Assembly: GCF_036250695.1 (NCBI RefSeq)
Contig: NZ_CP109428.1
Span: 434,001-498,000 of the forward strand
Direction of reading: 5' to 3'
DNA from: Streptomyces sp. NBC_01497
Lineage (GTDB): Bacteria > Actinomycetota > Actinomycetes > Streptomycetales > Streptomycetaceae
DNA: 64,000 bases
The notes beneath the pieces were generated by a model. That model searched no databases and was not told the origin of the DNA. It was given only the letters and a program-made list of their open reading frames with translations. Below are positions 18,155 through 26,009 of the stretch, one piece after another. Position numbers and translations under genes: made by a program. Numbering within the stretch: the first letter of the stretch is position 1; each line of letters starts with the position of its first letter.

Positions 18155-18418
18155 ATGGCAAAGCAGACAAATATCCGACTAAACGACGAGGTAAGGGCGG
18201 CTGCCGAGGACCGGGCTGCACGCCGCGGCCTGAGCCTCCAGGGGTACGTGGCAGACCTGATCGAAGCCGATGTGAGCCGGTCACGCGCAACCTTCATGGC
18301 CGGCGCTGCGACATTTCTGGCGGGGTACGCGGATGCCTTCGAGGCGGAGGTCGGTGAGGACCGGTACCCCGGCCTCCGAGATGGGCTGGAACAGCCGGCG
18401 CCGAGGGACGCCGCGTGA
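18155..18418 (+). CDS. Ribbon-helix-helix-like antitoxin
   Basis: 87 residues, starting MAKQTNIRLNDEVRAAAEDR. The first 45 residues fit an RHH/Arc-type DNA-binding fold (strand NIRLNDE, helices around RAAAEDRAARRGLSLQGYVA), and the acidic C-terminal tail would bind the toxin. Its stop overlaps the toxin start by four bases (GTGA), the usual coupling of TA pairs. Autoregulation of its own promoter is expected for the family. Confidence 0.8.
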   Translation: MAKQTNIRLNDEVRAAAEDRAARRGLSLQGYVADLIEADVSRSRATFMAGAATFLAGYADAFEAEVGEDRYPGLRDGLEQPAPRDAA

Positions 18419-18780
18419 ATCTCCGCATCGACCTCGCGTGGATCTTGGCAGTGGCACAGCAGATCCCTGGCGATCCACAGGTCGTCGACTACGGCGTCCC
18501 GGTTGCGGCGGAAGCACGTCATCGGGCGGAGATCCTGGACCACGAGGTCTACCCCGAGCCCCATCACAAGGCTGCGGCACTGCTGTGCGAGCTGGCGAGA
18601 ACCCCTAGCTTGGAGATGCGAAACCTGCTGTTCGCGGCTGCGGTTACGGCGGCCTACCTGTCAGCGTGCGGCATGCCGGTAAGCCCCGGCCTGGACAGCG
18701 TTCTCCCGCTGGCCCGCGCCGCCCGGGATGGGCTCCCGGTGCGGGAGGTCGCCGCCCAGATCAAGACCTGGACGAGCTGA
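18415..18780 (+). CDS. Fic/Doc-like toxin component
   Basis: 121 residues from a GTG inside the antitoxin stop. Resembles the short actinobacterial Fic-family toxin components: MNLRIDLAWILAVAQQIPGD, then HHKAAALLCELARTPSLEMR and NLLFAAAVTAAYLSACGM. The canonical HPFxxGNKR loop is replaced by RTPSLEMRN, so AMPylation or phosphorylation chemistry cannot be assumed. It forms a two-gene operon with the antitoxin. Confidence 0.75.
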   Translation: MNLRIDLAWILAVAQQIPGDPQVVDYGVPVAAEARHRAEILDHEVYPEPHHKAAALLCELARTPSLEMRNLLFAAAVTAAYLSACGMPVSPGLDSVLPLARAARDGLPVREVAAQIKTWTS

Positions 18781-18792
18781 CCCACTCGTCGC

Positions 18793-18921
18793 ATGGGGCC
18801 CCTCCCGAGGCCGGCGCAACCCGCCGAAATCGCACCGTCCTACGTCATCCTTGCCTCGGAGCACGCGAGCTTCCTGACGGCGGAGATCGTCAACGCCGCA
18901 GGCGGCGCCCCGTTGCCGTAG
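18793..18921 (+). pseudogene. Short-chain dehydrogenase C-terminal fragment
   Basis: 42 codons reading RPAQPAEIAPSYVILASEHA, SFLTAEIVNAAGGAPLP and a stop. This is the C-terminal PEEIAPxYVFLAS...YxTGxxxxVxGG segment of SDR oxidoreductases. The Rossmann and catalytic Ser-Tyr-Lys parts are absent. Confidence 0.7.
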
Positions 18922-19264
18922 AACGCCAAGATCAACGACGCCCAGACCATCCCGCGGGCCGAAGTGCGGCGTCCCGTCTGCCTCCGCTTCGACGACGGCG
19001 GCCAGGGGGATGCCTGGTGTCGGCGTCTGGCCGGCATCCGGATGTCCAATGGGCAACCTGGCGGATCGGCAACCGCAACTGGTCACATGATCATTGGGGT
19101 ATCGAGCGGCTCACCGGCCGGGACCTCAAACGCCTCACCCGTGAGCCACTCATGAAACTGAGCAGGGCAGAGGAACGGATGTGCCGTGACTCGATCTTCT
19201 CGGGGAATCGAGCCTCCATCAGATCCGCAGCGGTTCAGGCTGCCGAAACTGCGGGGCCCGGTCC
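18922..19264. other. Gap between the two TA modules
   Basis: About 340 bp after the SDR fragment. No gene recognised; the open frames lack motifs. Confidence 0.35.
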
Positions 19265-19651
19265 TCAGCGGTTGAGGTCCAGGACGGGCACCCCATGGCC
19301 TGCGTAGGCCTTGGGAGCCACCGTCGCCACGAGGGCATCCGCATCCCACTTCGGCAGATGGCGGGCGGCATGGATGGCGGCCCCGACCCCTGGGGGGACG
19401 CCATCGTGAAACAGTTGGGCGACAGTCAGCGTCGCCGAATAGTCCAAGTCCAGGGTATGGATGACCTCCAGCTGCCCGACGTGCTCAGTGGTCCCCATGT
19501 GCTCGCGGTCAGCCTCCAGGACGGACAGAGTTGGCACCCACAGGCGTGTTTCGGTTTCGAAGTAGGCACGGTGGATCAGGGCGGACACCTGTCGGCTGCC
19601 TGACAACGCCACCAGGGTCGGGGTGTCCAGGACGAGGTGGTGCAGGATCAC
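19265..19651 (-). CDS. PIN-domain (VapC-like) toxin
   Basis: 128 residues, GTG start overlapping the antitoxin stop by four bases. PIN-fold acidic residues are visible: Asp9 in HLVLDTPTLVAL, Glu46/Asp48 in LEADRE, Asp103/Asp105 in WDADALVAT and Asp125 in VPVLDLNR. Such toxins are metal-dependent RNases. The leftward operon with the gene at 19648-19911 and the palindrome before it support a TA role. Confidence 0.82.
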   Translation of the reverse strand: MILHHLVLDTPTLVALSGSRQVSALIHRAYFETETRLWVPTLSVLEADREHMGTTEHVGQLEVIHTLDLDYSATLTVAQLFHDGVPPGVGAAIHAARHLPKWDADALVATVAPKAYAGHGVPVLDLNR

Positions 19652-19911
19652 GCGGCCGCGCCCTGCTGTCGGCCGAACGCCTCCCGGAGCCTGTGGCCCA
19701 TCGCCGAGCTTTCTTCGCCCGACACCTCGACACTGAAGTGCTCGGCCAGATACGCACGGGCCCGCTCGGCTCGCTCTTGCCGCTCTTCGTCGGTCAGGGT
19801 CGACTCGGCGAACTCCTGCATGAGGGAGCGGATCGACGTTCCCCGGGACTCGGCAATCACTGCCAGACGGTCCCGCACCTCGGCGGGTACCCGAATCATC
19901 GCGTCAGCCAT
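19648..19911 (-). CDS. Antitoxin of the PIN toxin (RHH-like)
   Basis: 87 residues from the ATG at 19911 (MADAMIRVPAEVRDRLAVIA). The MIRVPAEVRDRL strand-helix start and the GTSIRSLMQEFAE helix fit a ribbon-helix-helix repressor; the acidic C-terminus should wrap the toxin. The start was chosen at 19911 because a perfect palindrome begins six bases upstream and leaves no room for the longer frame. Confidence 0.8.
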   Translation of the reverse strand: MADAMIRVPAEVRDRLAVIAESRGTSIRSLMQEFAESTLTDEERQERAERARAYLAEHFSVEVSGEESSAMGHRLREAFGRQQGAAA

Positions 19912-19916
19912 GACCC

Positions 19917-19938
19917 GAGTATACGCCGGCGTATACTC
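19917..19938. promoter_or_regulatory. Perfect 22-bp palindromic operator
   Basis: GAGTATACGCC followed directly by its reverse complement GGCGTATACTC, ending six bases before the antitoxin start codon. Position and symmetry are as expected for the site bound by the antitoxin dimer for autoregulation. The promoter -10 may overlap the TATAC element. Confidence 0.82.
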
Positions 19939-20105
19939 ATAGGGCCCCTGCCACCGCCGCGCTCGGTGGCGCACGGACCTGGCAACCGACCTCGTGGCGT
20001 TCCTCGGGCTGCTCGAAGATCCGGGGTGGTATGAGTGGTGAAGCGTCCCCTTGATCACGGACACCTGGAGACTGGGATCTGAGGTTCCAGAGGAAGTAGT
20101 GCCAG

Positions 20106-20383
20106 GTGGGAAGCAAGTACACGAATCGGTACTCGGACGAGTACAAGCGGGACGCGATCGAGCTCGTGCGGTCGTCGGGCCGGACGGTGACCGAAGTCGC
20201 CCGGGAACTCGGGATCAGCTCGGAGTCCCTGCGGGGCTGGGCGAAGAAGGCCCGCGCCGCCCAGGACAACGGATCGGGGCCCGGTGTCGTGCGGGCCGCC
20301 GACGATAGGGACGAGGAACTGAAGCGGCTGCGGAAGCTGACGGCTGAGCAGGCGAAGACGATCGAGATCCTGAAAAAAGCGAC
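20106..20383 (+). pseudogene. IS3 OrfA, cut by IS30
   Basis: Helix-turn-helix OrfA: YSDEYKRDAIELVRSSGRTV, VARELGISSESLRGWAKK, then a leucine-zipper-like KRLRKLTAEQAKTIEILKKA. The frame is broken after KKA by the IS30 at 20384 and resumes at 21609 as TAFFVKESDR with its stop at 21636-21638, which overlaps the OrfB start. Removing IS30 and one 2-bp copy restores the frame exactly. Confidence 0.9.
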
Positions 20384-21608
20384 GGTGAACTCAACCCGTC
20401 AGCGCAACAGGGCTGCAATTCTAGCGGCGGGAGTGTCGTAGCCGAGGGTCTTGCGGGGTCTGTCGTTGAGTTTCGCTGCGAGGGCGTCGAGGTCGGCTTG
20501 CGTGACGTCGGCCATCGAGGTGCCCTTCGGGAAGTACTGCCGCAGGAGGCGGTTGGTGTTTTCGTTGGTGCCGCGCTGCCAGGGGCTTCGGGGGTCGGCG
20601 AAGAAGACGTCCATGCCGGTCCTCGCCGTGACGGTCTTGTGGTCGGCGAGCTCCATGCCTCGATCCCAGGTCAGCGTCCTGCGGATCTGCTGCGGCAGCT
20701 GCAGCATGGTCTGCGACAGGCGGCGGGTCACGGTGTGCTTGTCGCGGCCGTCCAGCTGCACCAGGACCGTGAACCGGGTGGCCCGGTCCACCACGGTGGC
20801 GATCTGCGTGACACCGCGGCCCACAATGAGATCGCCCTCCCAGTGGCCGGGGACGGTTCGGTCATTGGCCTCTGCGGGACGCTCCCGGATCGAGACGGCA
20901 TCCTTGATCTGCGAACGCCACTGTCCGGAGACGGTGTTGTGGACGCTGCGACGGGTCGGCCGTCGGGTGCGCAGATGCTGCTGCAGCTTCTTGGCGAGAA
21001 CGCCGCGGGCCTGGATAAACAGCGACTTGTAGATCGTCTCGTGGCTGACCCTCATGCCGGATGCGGAAGCATGATGCCTGCGCAGGTGGCCGGCGATCTG
21101 TTCAGGAGACCAGTCTTCGGCGAGCCGGCCCGCGACGAAGTCCCGGAGCTGGGTGTTCTGCGCCAACAGACACGGCTTTCGTCGCCGGGCGCGGTCCCAG
21201 GCCCGGTCCTCCGCGTCCGCGGCCCGGTACTTCGCCCTCCCCTTGTTCCGGGCGATCTCACGGCTGATCGTCGAGGCGGATCGGCCCAGGTCGCGGGCGA
21301 TCTGCCGCATGGAATCCCCGCAGGCTAGACCGCGTGAGATCTCCTCGCGCTCAGCCCGCGTCAGCGTGCCAGGACGCCGCTTGCGGACCGCAGGCACGTA
21401 GCCACCATTGGCCTTGAGGATCGTGAAGATCGAACCCGGCGGACGCGCGAGGGCACGACCGATCTCGCTGATCGACTCGCCCGCCTTCCACCGATTCCAC
21501 AACTCCCGCTTCTGCTCGTCCGACATCCCCGGACGGCCCAACCGTGCCATGCAATACCTCCATCAAGATGATCTCTTGGGGTGTTGCGCTGACGGGTTGA
21601 GTTCACCA
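20384..21608 (-). mobile_element. IS30-family element inside IS3
   Basis: Perfect 26-bp inverted repeats beginning GGTGAACTCAACCCGTCAGC at both ends (20384 and, inverted, 21608). A 2-bp AC duplication flanks it (20382-20383, 21609-21610). Length 1225 bp. It interrupts the OrfA codon pair after KKA, so it is younger than the IS3. Confidence 0.95.
20399..21550 (-). CDS. IS30-family transposase
   Basis: 383 residues. N-terminal HTH regions (ISEIGRALARPPGSIFTILK and GDSMRQIARDLGRSASTISRE), then the DDE core: GHWEGDLIVGRG (Asp), TWDRGMELADHK (Asp) and DPRSPWQRGTNENTNRLLRQ (Glu), ending LNDRPRKTLGYDTPA. Full length, no disruption, so probably active. Confidence 0.95.
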   Translation of the reverse strand: MARLGRPGMSDEQKRELWNRWKAGESISEIGRALARPPGSIFTILKANGGYVPAVRKRRPGTLTRAEREEISRGLACGDSMRQIARDLGRSASTISREIARNKGRAKYRAADAEDRAWDRARRRKPCLLAQNTQLRDFVAGRLAEDWSPEQIAGHLRRHHASASGMRVSHETIYKSLFIQARGVLAKKLQQHLRTRRPTRRSVHNTVSGQWRSQIKDAVSIRERPAEANDRTVPGHWEGDLIVGRGVTQIATVVDRATRFTVLVQLDGRDKHTVTRRLSQTMLQLPQQIRRTLTWDRGMELADHKTVTARTGMDVFFADPRSPWQRGTNENTNRLLRQYFPKGTSMADVTQADLDALAAKLNDRPRKTLGYDTPAARIAALLR

Positions 21609-21636
21609 CCGCCTTCTTCGTGAAGGAGAGCGACCG

Positions 21637-22581
21637 GTGAGCGAGATATGCCGGTTCATCCACGCGGAGAAGGCGAATTACACGATCACGCTGCTCTGCA
21701 AGGTGATGAAGACCGCCCGCTCGACGTACTACGCGTGGGTTGCCGGAGCCGAGGCCCGCGAAGCGAGGCGACGGGCGGACGGGGTTCTGGCGCACGAGAT
21801 CACGGTGATCCACATCGCGTCCCGGCGAAACTACGGTGTCCCGCGCGTCACCGCCCAACTGCGCCGGCAGGGACGGGTGGTCAGCCGCAAACGGGTGGAG
21901 CGGGTCATGCGGGAGAACGGCATCGCCGGCAACAGCCGGCGCACTGGACGCCGCAGCCTGACCAAGGCCGACACCAAGGCCGCCCCGTCGCCCGACCTGG
22001 TCGGCCGGGACTTCACCGCAGGCCGCCCCGGAACGAAGATCGTCGGGGACATCACCTACATCCCCACCGCCGAGGGCTGGCTCTACCTCGCCTCGTGGTT
22101 GGACCTGGCCACCCGCGAGGTGATCGGGTACTCGATGGCCGACCACCACCGCGCCGACCTCGTCATCGACGCCCTCGACGTGGCCGCCGCGCTCGGCCGC
22201 CTGGAGCCCGGCTGCGTGATCCACAGCGACCGCGGATCCGAATACACCTCCAGTCAACTGCGCCACAGAATTGGCGCGTTGGGGCACCAGTAAAGCATGG
22301 GCCGGACCGGAAGCTGCTTCGACAACGCCGCCGCGGAGAGCTTCTGGGCTGTCCTGAAAGAAGAGATCGGCACCCGCTTCTGGCCCGACCGGGCCACCGC
22401 CCGCGCCGACATCTTCGACTTCATCGAAACCTTCTACAACAGACACCGCCTGCGCAAGCACATCGACTGGGGATACCTCACGCCCCACGAGACACGCCTG
22501 CGCTACCGGCAGACCAAGCCCTCGCGGCATAACAAAGACGTGTCCATGATCACGGGGAAACTTCAATTCGGTGCTGTGTAG
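21637..22581 (+). pseudogene. IS3 OrfB with a nonsense codon
   Basis: Reads ICRFIHAEKANYTITLLCKV, DITYIPTAEGWLYLASWLDL (Asp), IHSDRGSEYTS (Asp), a TAA at 22291-22293, and then in the same frame MGRTGSCFDNAAAESFWAVL (Glu) and HRLRKHIDWGYLTPHE. The TAA falls between the second Asp and the catalytic Glu, so the protein is inactive unless read through. The frame runs out through the right inverted repeat. Confidence 0.9.
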
Positions 22582-22898
22582 TCGCAGTGCGTCGGCCGTT
22601 TGCTGAGGTCAGGCCGATGGTTTCAGTCGACGACCTCGCTGACGGCGGCGCGGACGCCTACCTGGTATCACCACCAGTGGACGCCGCCGCGGCATACGGC
22701 CACGCATCCCCGGCACGTGCACCACCGCCGGGCCCGCGCGCCCGCCCGCATTCCTCACCGCCAGGTGACACCGGCCTACGACATGCGGTGCCTGTGCAAG
22801 GCGCGGACACCGTCGTCCCGCAGGCCGCGTCAATGTGCCACGACACCCACGGCCGCTGAGCTGCGCAGCAGTGCGTGGGTCCAGCAGGAGCCCCGCTA
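22582..22898. other. Gap downstream of the methyltransferase
   Basis: About 320 bp. A 90-codon open frame on the plus strand lacks any motif; I see nothing else. Confidence 0.35.
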
Positions 22899-23774
22899 CT
22901 ACGATTTGCGGGCGACTCCCGCGTACAGCGGCACGATCTCGTCGGCCGCGTCGGCCGCAGTCGAGGAGGCGATGGACAGCGCGGGCGTGTCAGCGAGCGG
23001 GGCAGAGGGGCGCCACCGTTCGATGACCTCCAACCCCGGTTCCACCAGGTCGAGCCCGTCGAAGAACGCCGCGACCTGCTCCTGCGTGCGGGAGGTGACA
23101 TTGGAGCCTTCCTGATTGAGCCCCTCAGCCGCCGCGCCGACAGACGGAGCGTCGAAGTCGCGCGTGAGATGCGTGATGACCAGCGCGCTCCCCGCCGGCA
23201 CGGCGTCCATCAGGCGCCGCACGATGTCGTACGGGTCGGCGTCGGCCGGCAGCCAGTGCAGGACCGTCAGCAGCATCACGGCGACGGGTTCGTCAAAGTC
23301 CAAGGTCCTGCGTGCCTCGGCGAGGATGGTGTCAGGCTCGCACAGGTCACCGTGCACGTAGGCGGTGCGGCCCTCCGCGGTGCCCTGGTGCAGGGCGCGG
23401 GAGTGGGCTAGCACGATCGGATCGTTGTCGGCGTAGACGACACGGGCGGCCGGATCCACGTCCTGGACCACCTGGTGGAGATTCGGCTCGGTCGGGATGC
23501 CCGTGCCGATGTCGAGGAACTGCCGAATCCCCGCCTCGGCCGCCACGTAGTGCGCGGCCCGGTGCATGAACGCCCGATTCTCCACCGCGGTCGGACGCGC
23601 GATCGGCATGACCTCCAGCAGCCGCGCGACGGCATCCCGGTCCGGCTGGTAGTTCGTCTTGCCACCCAGCAGGAAGTTGTAGACACGGGCGGAGTGCGGC
23701 CGGTCCGTTCGCAGGTCCAGCGGCGGCCGCCAGGACTCGAATGCTGACCCGCTCAGACCGTTCTGTGATGTCAT
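22899..23774 (-). CDS. SAM-dependent methyltransferase (DUF574/Methyltransf_19)
   Basis: 291 residues. The family signature PHSARVYNFLLGGKTNYQPD (26-45) is followed by the SAM-binding motif I FLDIGTGIPT (86-95), the acidic VVYADNDPIVLAHSRAL block and a VAVMLLTVLHWLPADADPYD region. Streptomyces genomes hold many paralogues near regulatory (bldB/whiJ-like) loci; substrates are unknown. A small open frame ends 13 bp upstream and could be co-transcribed. Confidence 0.93.
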   Translation of the reverse strand: MTSQNGLSGSAFESWRPPLDLRTDRPHSARVYNFLLGGKTNYQPDRDAVARLLEVMPIARPTAVENRAFMHRAAHYVAAEAGIRQFLDIGTGIPTEPNLHQVVQDVDPAARVVYADNDPIVLAHSRALHQGTAEGRTAYVHGDLCEPDTILAEARRTLDFDEPVAVMLLTVLHWLPADADPYDIVRRLMDAVPAGSALVITHLTRDFDAPSVGAAAEGLNQEGSNVTSRTQEQVAAFFDGLDLVEPGLEVIERWRPSAPLADTPALSIASSTAADAADEIVPLYAGVARKS

Positions 23775-23787
23775 GCCAAATCCGTTC

Positions 23788-24087
23788 CTACGCCGGAGCC
23801 TGCCGCAGCACGCGCTTGAACCCGCAATCGTAGTACTCCAGTTGCGGGTCCACGGCCCCGCAGCAGCTCAGCTCTTCCCGAGGTTCGGTGGAGGGCAGCG
23901 CGTGAGTGAACGCCGCGGCCACGCGGCCCTTCACCAGGTCCGCGGGTTCGGTGAAGGGCCGCGTGTACTTCGGCGTGACGGAGCGTGTCGCGCCGTCTGT
24001 ATCCGCTCGTGGGCAGACGGCGCGCAGGTGCCCATCCACAGCCGCCGGGTTGCCGTCCAGGTGCGTCGGCCGCCCGCAGGTGCGCAC
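23788..24087 (-). CDS. Small unknown protein
   Basis: 99 residues upstream of the methyltransferase in the same direction. Ends CCGAVDPQLEYYDCGFKRVL and contains TRPFTEPADLVKGRVAAAF. No domain recognised, start uncertain. It may be a fragment. Confidence 0.35.
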   Translation of the reverse strand: MRTCGRPTHLDGNPAAVDGHLRAVCPRADTDGATRSVTPKYTRPFTEPADLVKGRVAAAFTHALPSTEPREELSCCGAVDPQLEYYDCGFKRVLRQAPA

Positions 24088-24341
24088 CGCAGGATGTGGC
24101 CGGTGCGGTCACTGGTGCGTTCCCGAAGTCGCCCCCGCAGTGCCGCGTGCGGCGGTGCGCACCATCCGCATCGGGGTGCGTGTGGTGGTGCGCCCACCGG
24201 CCGCACCGGGGTGCGCTTGCCGGAGTGGAGGTCAGGAGCCGCCACGGTCCCGAAGCCCCGCCCCAGCGCCGGCCCGACCTGACAGCGCCGCAAGCCTGCC
24301 CGGTCTGCTGGCCGGCCCGACCCCACCCCAGGACTGGTGGG
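24088..24341. other. GGTGCGC-rich spacer
   Basis: Non-coding by appearance. The stretch 24074-24220 repeats GGTGCGC/GTGCGCACC words several times, which could form small palindromes. Confidence 0.4.
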
Positions 24342-24887
24342 TCAGGCGCAGTTGTTGAAATTGGCGTACGAATACGACAGCAGGTGGTGGTCGCTGCCGA
24401 TGTACATGCCCCAGATCCCGTCCGTGTTGCGGGTGAAGGTCACGTACCGGCCGGTGAAGATCGAGTCTGCGGTTTCACCGTTGTAGGTGAGCGTGAGATA
24501 GCTGGATGTGCTGTCGTCCCTGATGTGAGTGAGCATCGCCTCCTCAAGGGTCGCCGGGCCTACGACGCCGTCGGCGGTGGTGCGGGGAAAGTCACTCTGC
24601 CAGTTCAAGGTGGCCGATCTGGTCCCGCTGCCGAAGACGCAGTCGATCTTCGAGGTGGACGTGAGGTATCCGTCCGCCCAGAGGATGGCTTGCCACATCG
24701 CCGCGGCGTTGCTGTGGGAGTGCGACGAGGTGGAGATCGGGCCCTCGTCGTTCATGTCGTCGGTCCAGGTCCCGGAGCCAGAGACGTAGCCGCTGCTGGT
24801 GCCGGCGGACGCGGGGCTGATCGTGCCGGCGAGGGCGCCGAACGCGAGGAGCGCGGCGACCGCGACGGACTTCGTGCGTAGGTTCAT
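24342..24887 (-). CDS. Secreted peptidoglycan-binding-like protein
   Basis: 181 residues with a Sec signal peptide (MNLRTKSVAVAALLAFGALA, cleavage after ASA at 28). The mature part has a peptidoglycan_binding_1-like fold: SNAAAMWQAILWADGYL, IDCVFGSGTRSATLNWQSDF and TADGVVGPATLEEAM, though it lacks the usual LQ core spacing. One Cys pair (CVFG and the terminal NNCA) may form a disulphide. GAGGTGA lies five bases before the start. It is divergent from two membrane HTH genes, one of which also ends in this domain. Confidence 0.85.
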   Translation of the reverse strand: MNLRTKSVAVAALLAFGALAGTISPASAGTSSGYVSGSGTWTDDMNDEGPISTSSHSHSNAAAMWQAILWADGYLTSTSKIDCVFGSGTRSATLNWQSDFPRTTADGVVGPATLEEAMLTHIRDDSTSSYLTLTYNGETADSIFTGRYVTFTRNTDGIWGMYIGSDHHLLSYSYANFNNCA

Positions 24888-24904
24888 GGATCACCTCGGG
24901 TAGG

Positions 24905-24920
24905 GGCTTCTTCAGAAGCC
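24905..24920. promoter_or_regulatory. Short inverted repeat upstream of the secreted protein
   Basis: GGCTTC-TTCA-GAAGCC, a perfect 6-bp stem, 18 bp before the start codon at 24887. It could be an operator or a leader hairpin. Confidence 0.35.
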
Positions 24921-25235
24921 GTATCTGGGGGCGGCGCGGGGTGGACCGCGCCGCCCGGCTTGCACCACTGACATTGCCGGGCATTCCTGGCCTCTCACAG
25001 CGACCGCCGCCGGTTGACGTACTTGTGGACCGTCCTACCCTCTGACCTGTGCAGATGCCGCCGTGCATGACGAAGCCGTGGGACGCGGCGGGCACGTCGG
25101 GCGGCGGGAGGGCTGGCCGAAATGCGCGCTGCGCAGCGGGCGGATCACCTGCCATGGCGCGGGAGGGCGGTATATAACAACTGCCCAGGAGGCGAGTAGC
25201 ACGCCTCCGCGGGCATAACGGGTGTGGGGTGGAAC

Positions 25236-26009
25236 ATGCCGCGGTGGAAGGAATTACCGAGTTCGCTCGACGAACGGGTGCGGAACTTGATCGTCCAGAT
25301 GCGCCGGCTGAAGGACCGTAGCGGGCTGAGTCTGGCGTCGCTCCAGACCAAGACCAGTTACAGCAGTTCGTCCTGGGAGCGCTACCTCAGCGGGCGGGCC
25401 CTGCCGCCGCGGAAGGTGCTGGAGGAACTGGCGCGGGTGAGCGGCGTCGACCCGACACGGCTCCTGGTCCTCCACGAACTCGCCGAGGAGGCGTGGAACC
25501 AGGAAACCACCGGAGCACCGGCGCCGGAGACACCGGAACCGGTCGTGGACACAGCGGAACCGGAGAATGCGCGGCGGCCAGTGGTGCTGATCGGTGTCTG
25601 CGTGGCCGTCGTTCTCGGCGTGATCCTCGCCGGCGTGCTGATCGCGGCGCCGTGGAAGGGCGGCGGACACGGGAGGAACGGCGCGGCTTCGGCCCGGCAC
25701 AACTCGGCACCGGCGTCCCGCGGCGCTTTCGCTTACAAGGCGGGGAAGACCTATCCGTGCACGGTGCGCCGGGAGAACGGCCGGCTGTCCGCGGGCTACA
25801 GCGATACCAGCACCGCGCTGCTGTCCGGTCCGGCCTGGGACGTCGTGGAGGCACAGTGCCTGCTGGGCTACCACGGTTTCAACCCGGGTGGTGTCGACGG
25901 CGTCATCGGGCCCAGGACCACGCGGGCCGTCAAGCGCCTGCAGCAGAAGGCCGGCGTGGCGCCCGACGGCGTCGTGGGCCCGCAGACATGGCCGGCACTG
26001 CGGAAATGA
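25236..26009 (+). CDS. Membrane-anchored HTH protein with peptidoglycan-binding domain
   Basis: 257 residues from MPRWKELPSSLDERV; an ATG four codons upstream is possible. Residues 15-75 are an XRE-type HTH (LSLASLQTKTSYSSSSWERY). A proline/glutamate linker leads to one membrane helix (115-138, VVLIGVCVAVVLGVILAGVL), then an outer part ending in a peptidoglycan_binding_1 domain (200-255: AQCLLGYHGFNPGGVDGVIG, TTRAVKRLQQKAGVAPDGVV). Cys175 and Cys208 lie outside. The layout suggests signalling from the wall to DNA, ToxR-like. The stop overlaps the next gene by four bases (ATGA). Confidence 0.9.
   Translation: MPRWKELPSSLDERVRNLIVQMRRLKDRSGLSLASLQTKTSYSSSSWERYLSGRALPPRKVLEELARVSGVDPTRLLVLHELAEEAWNQETTGAPAPETPEPVVDTAEPENARRPVVLIGVCVAVVLGVILAGVLIAAPWKGGGHGRNGAASARHNSAPASRGAFAYKAGKTYPCTVRRENGRLSAGYSDTSTALLSGPAWDVVEAQCLLGYHGFNPGGVDGVIGPRTTRAVKRLQQKAGVAPDGVVGPQTWPALRK

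Larger units (their letters stand above)
20046..22558 (+). mobile_element. IS3-family element interrupted by IS30
   Basis: 19-bp terminal repeats TCCCC(T/G)TGATCA(C/T)GGACAC at 20046-20064 and, inverted, 22540-22558. Contains OrfA (split) and OrfB (one stop). No clear target duplication is visible at the outer ends. Confidence 0.8.
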
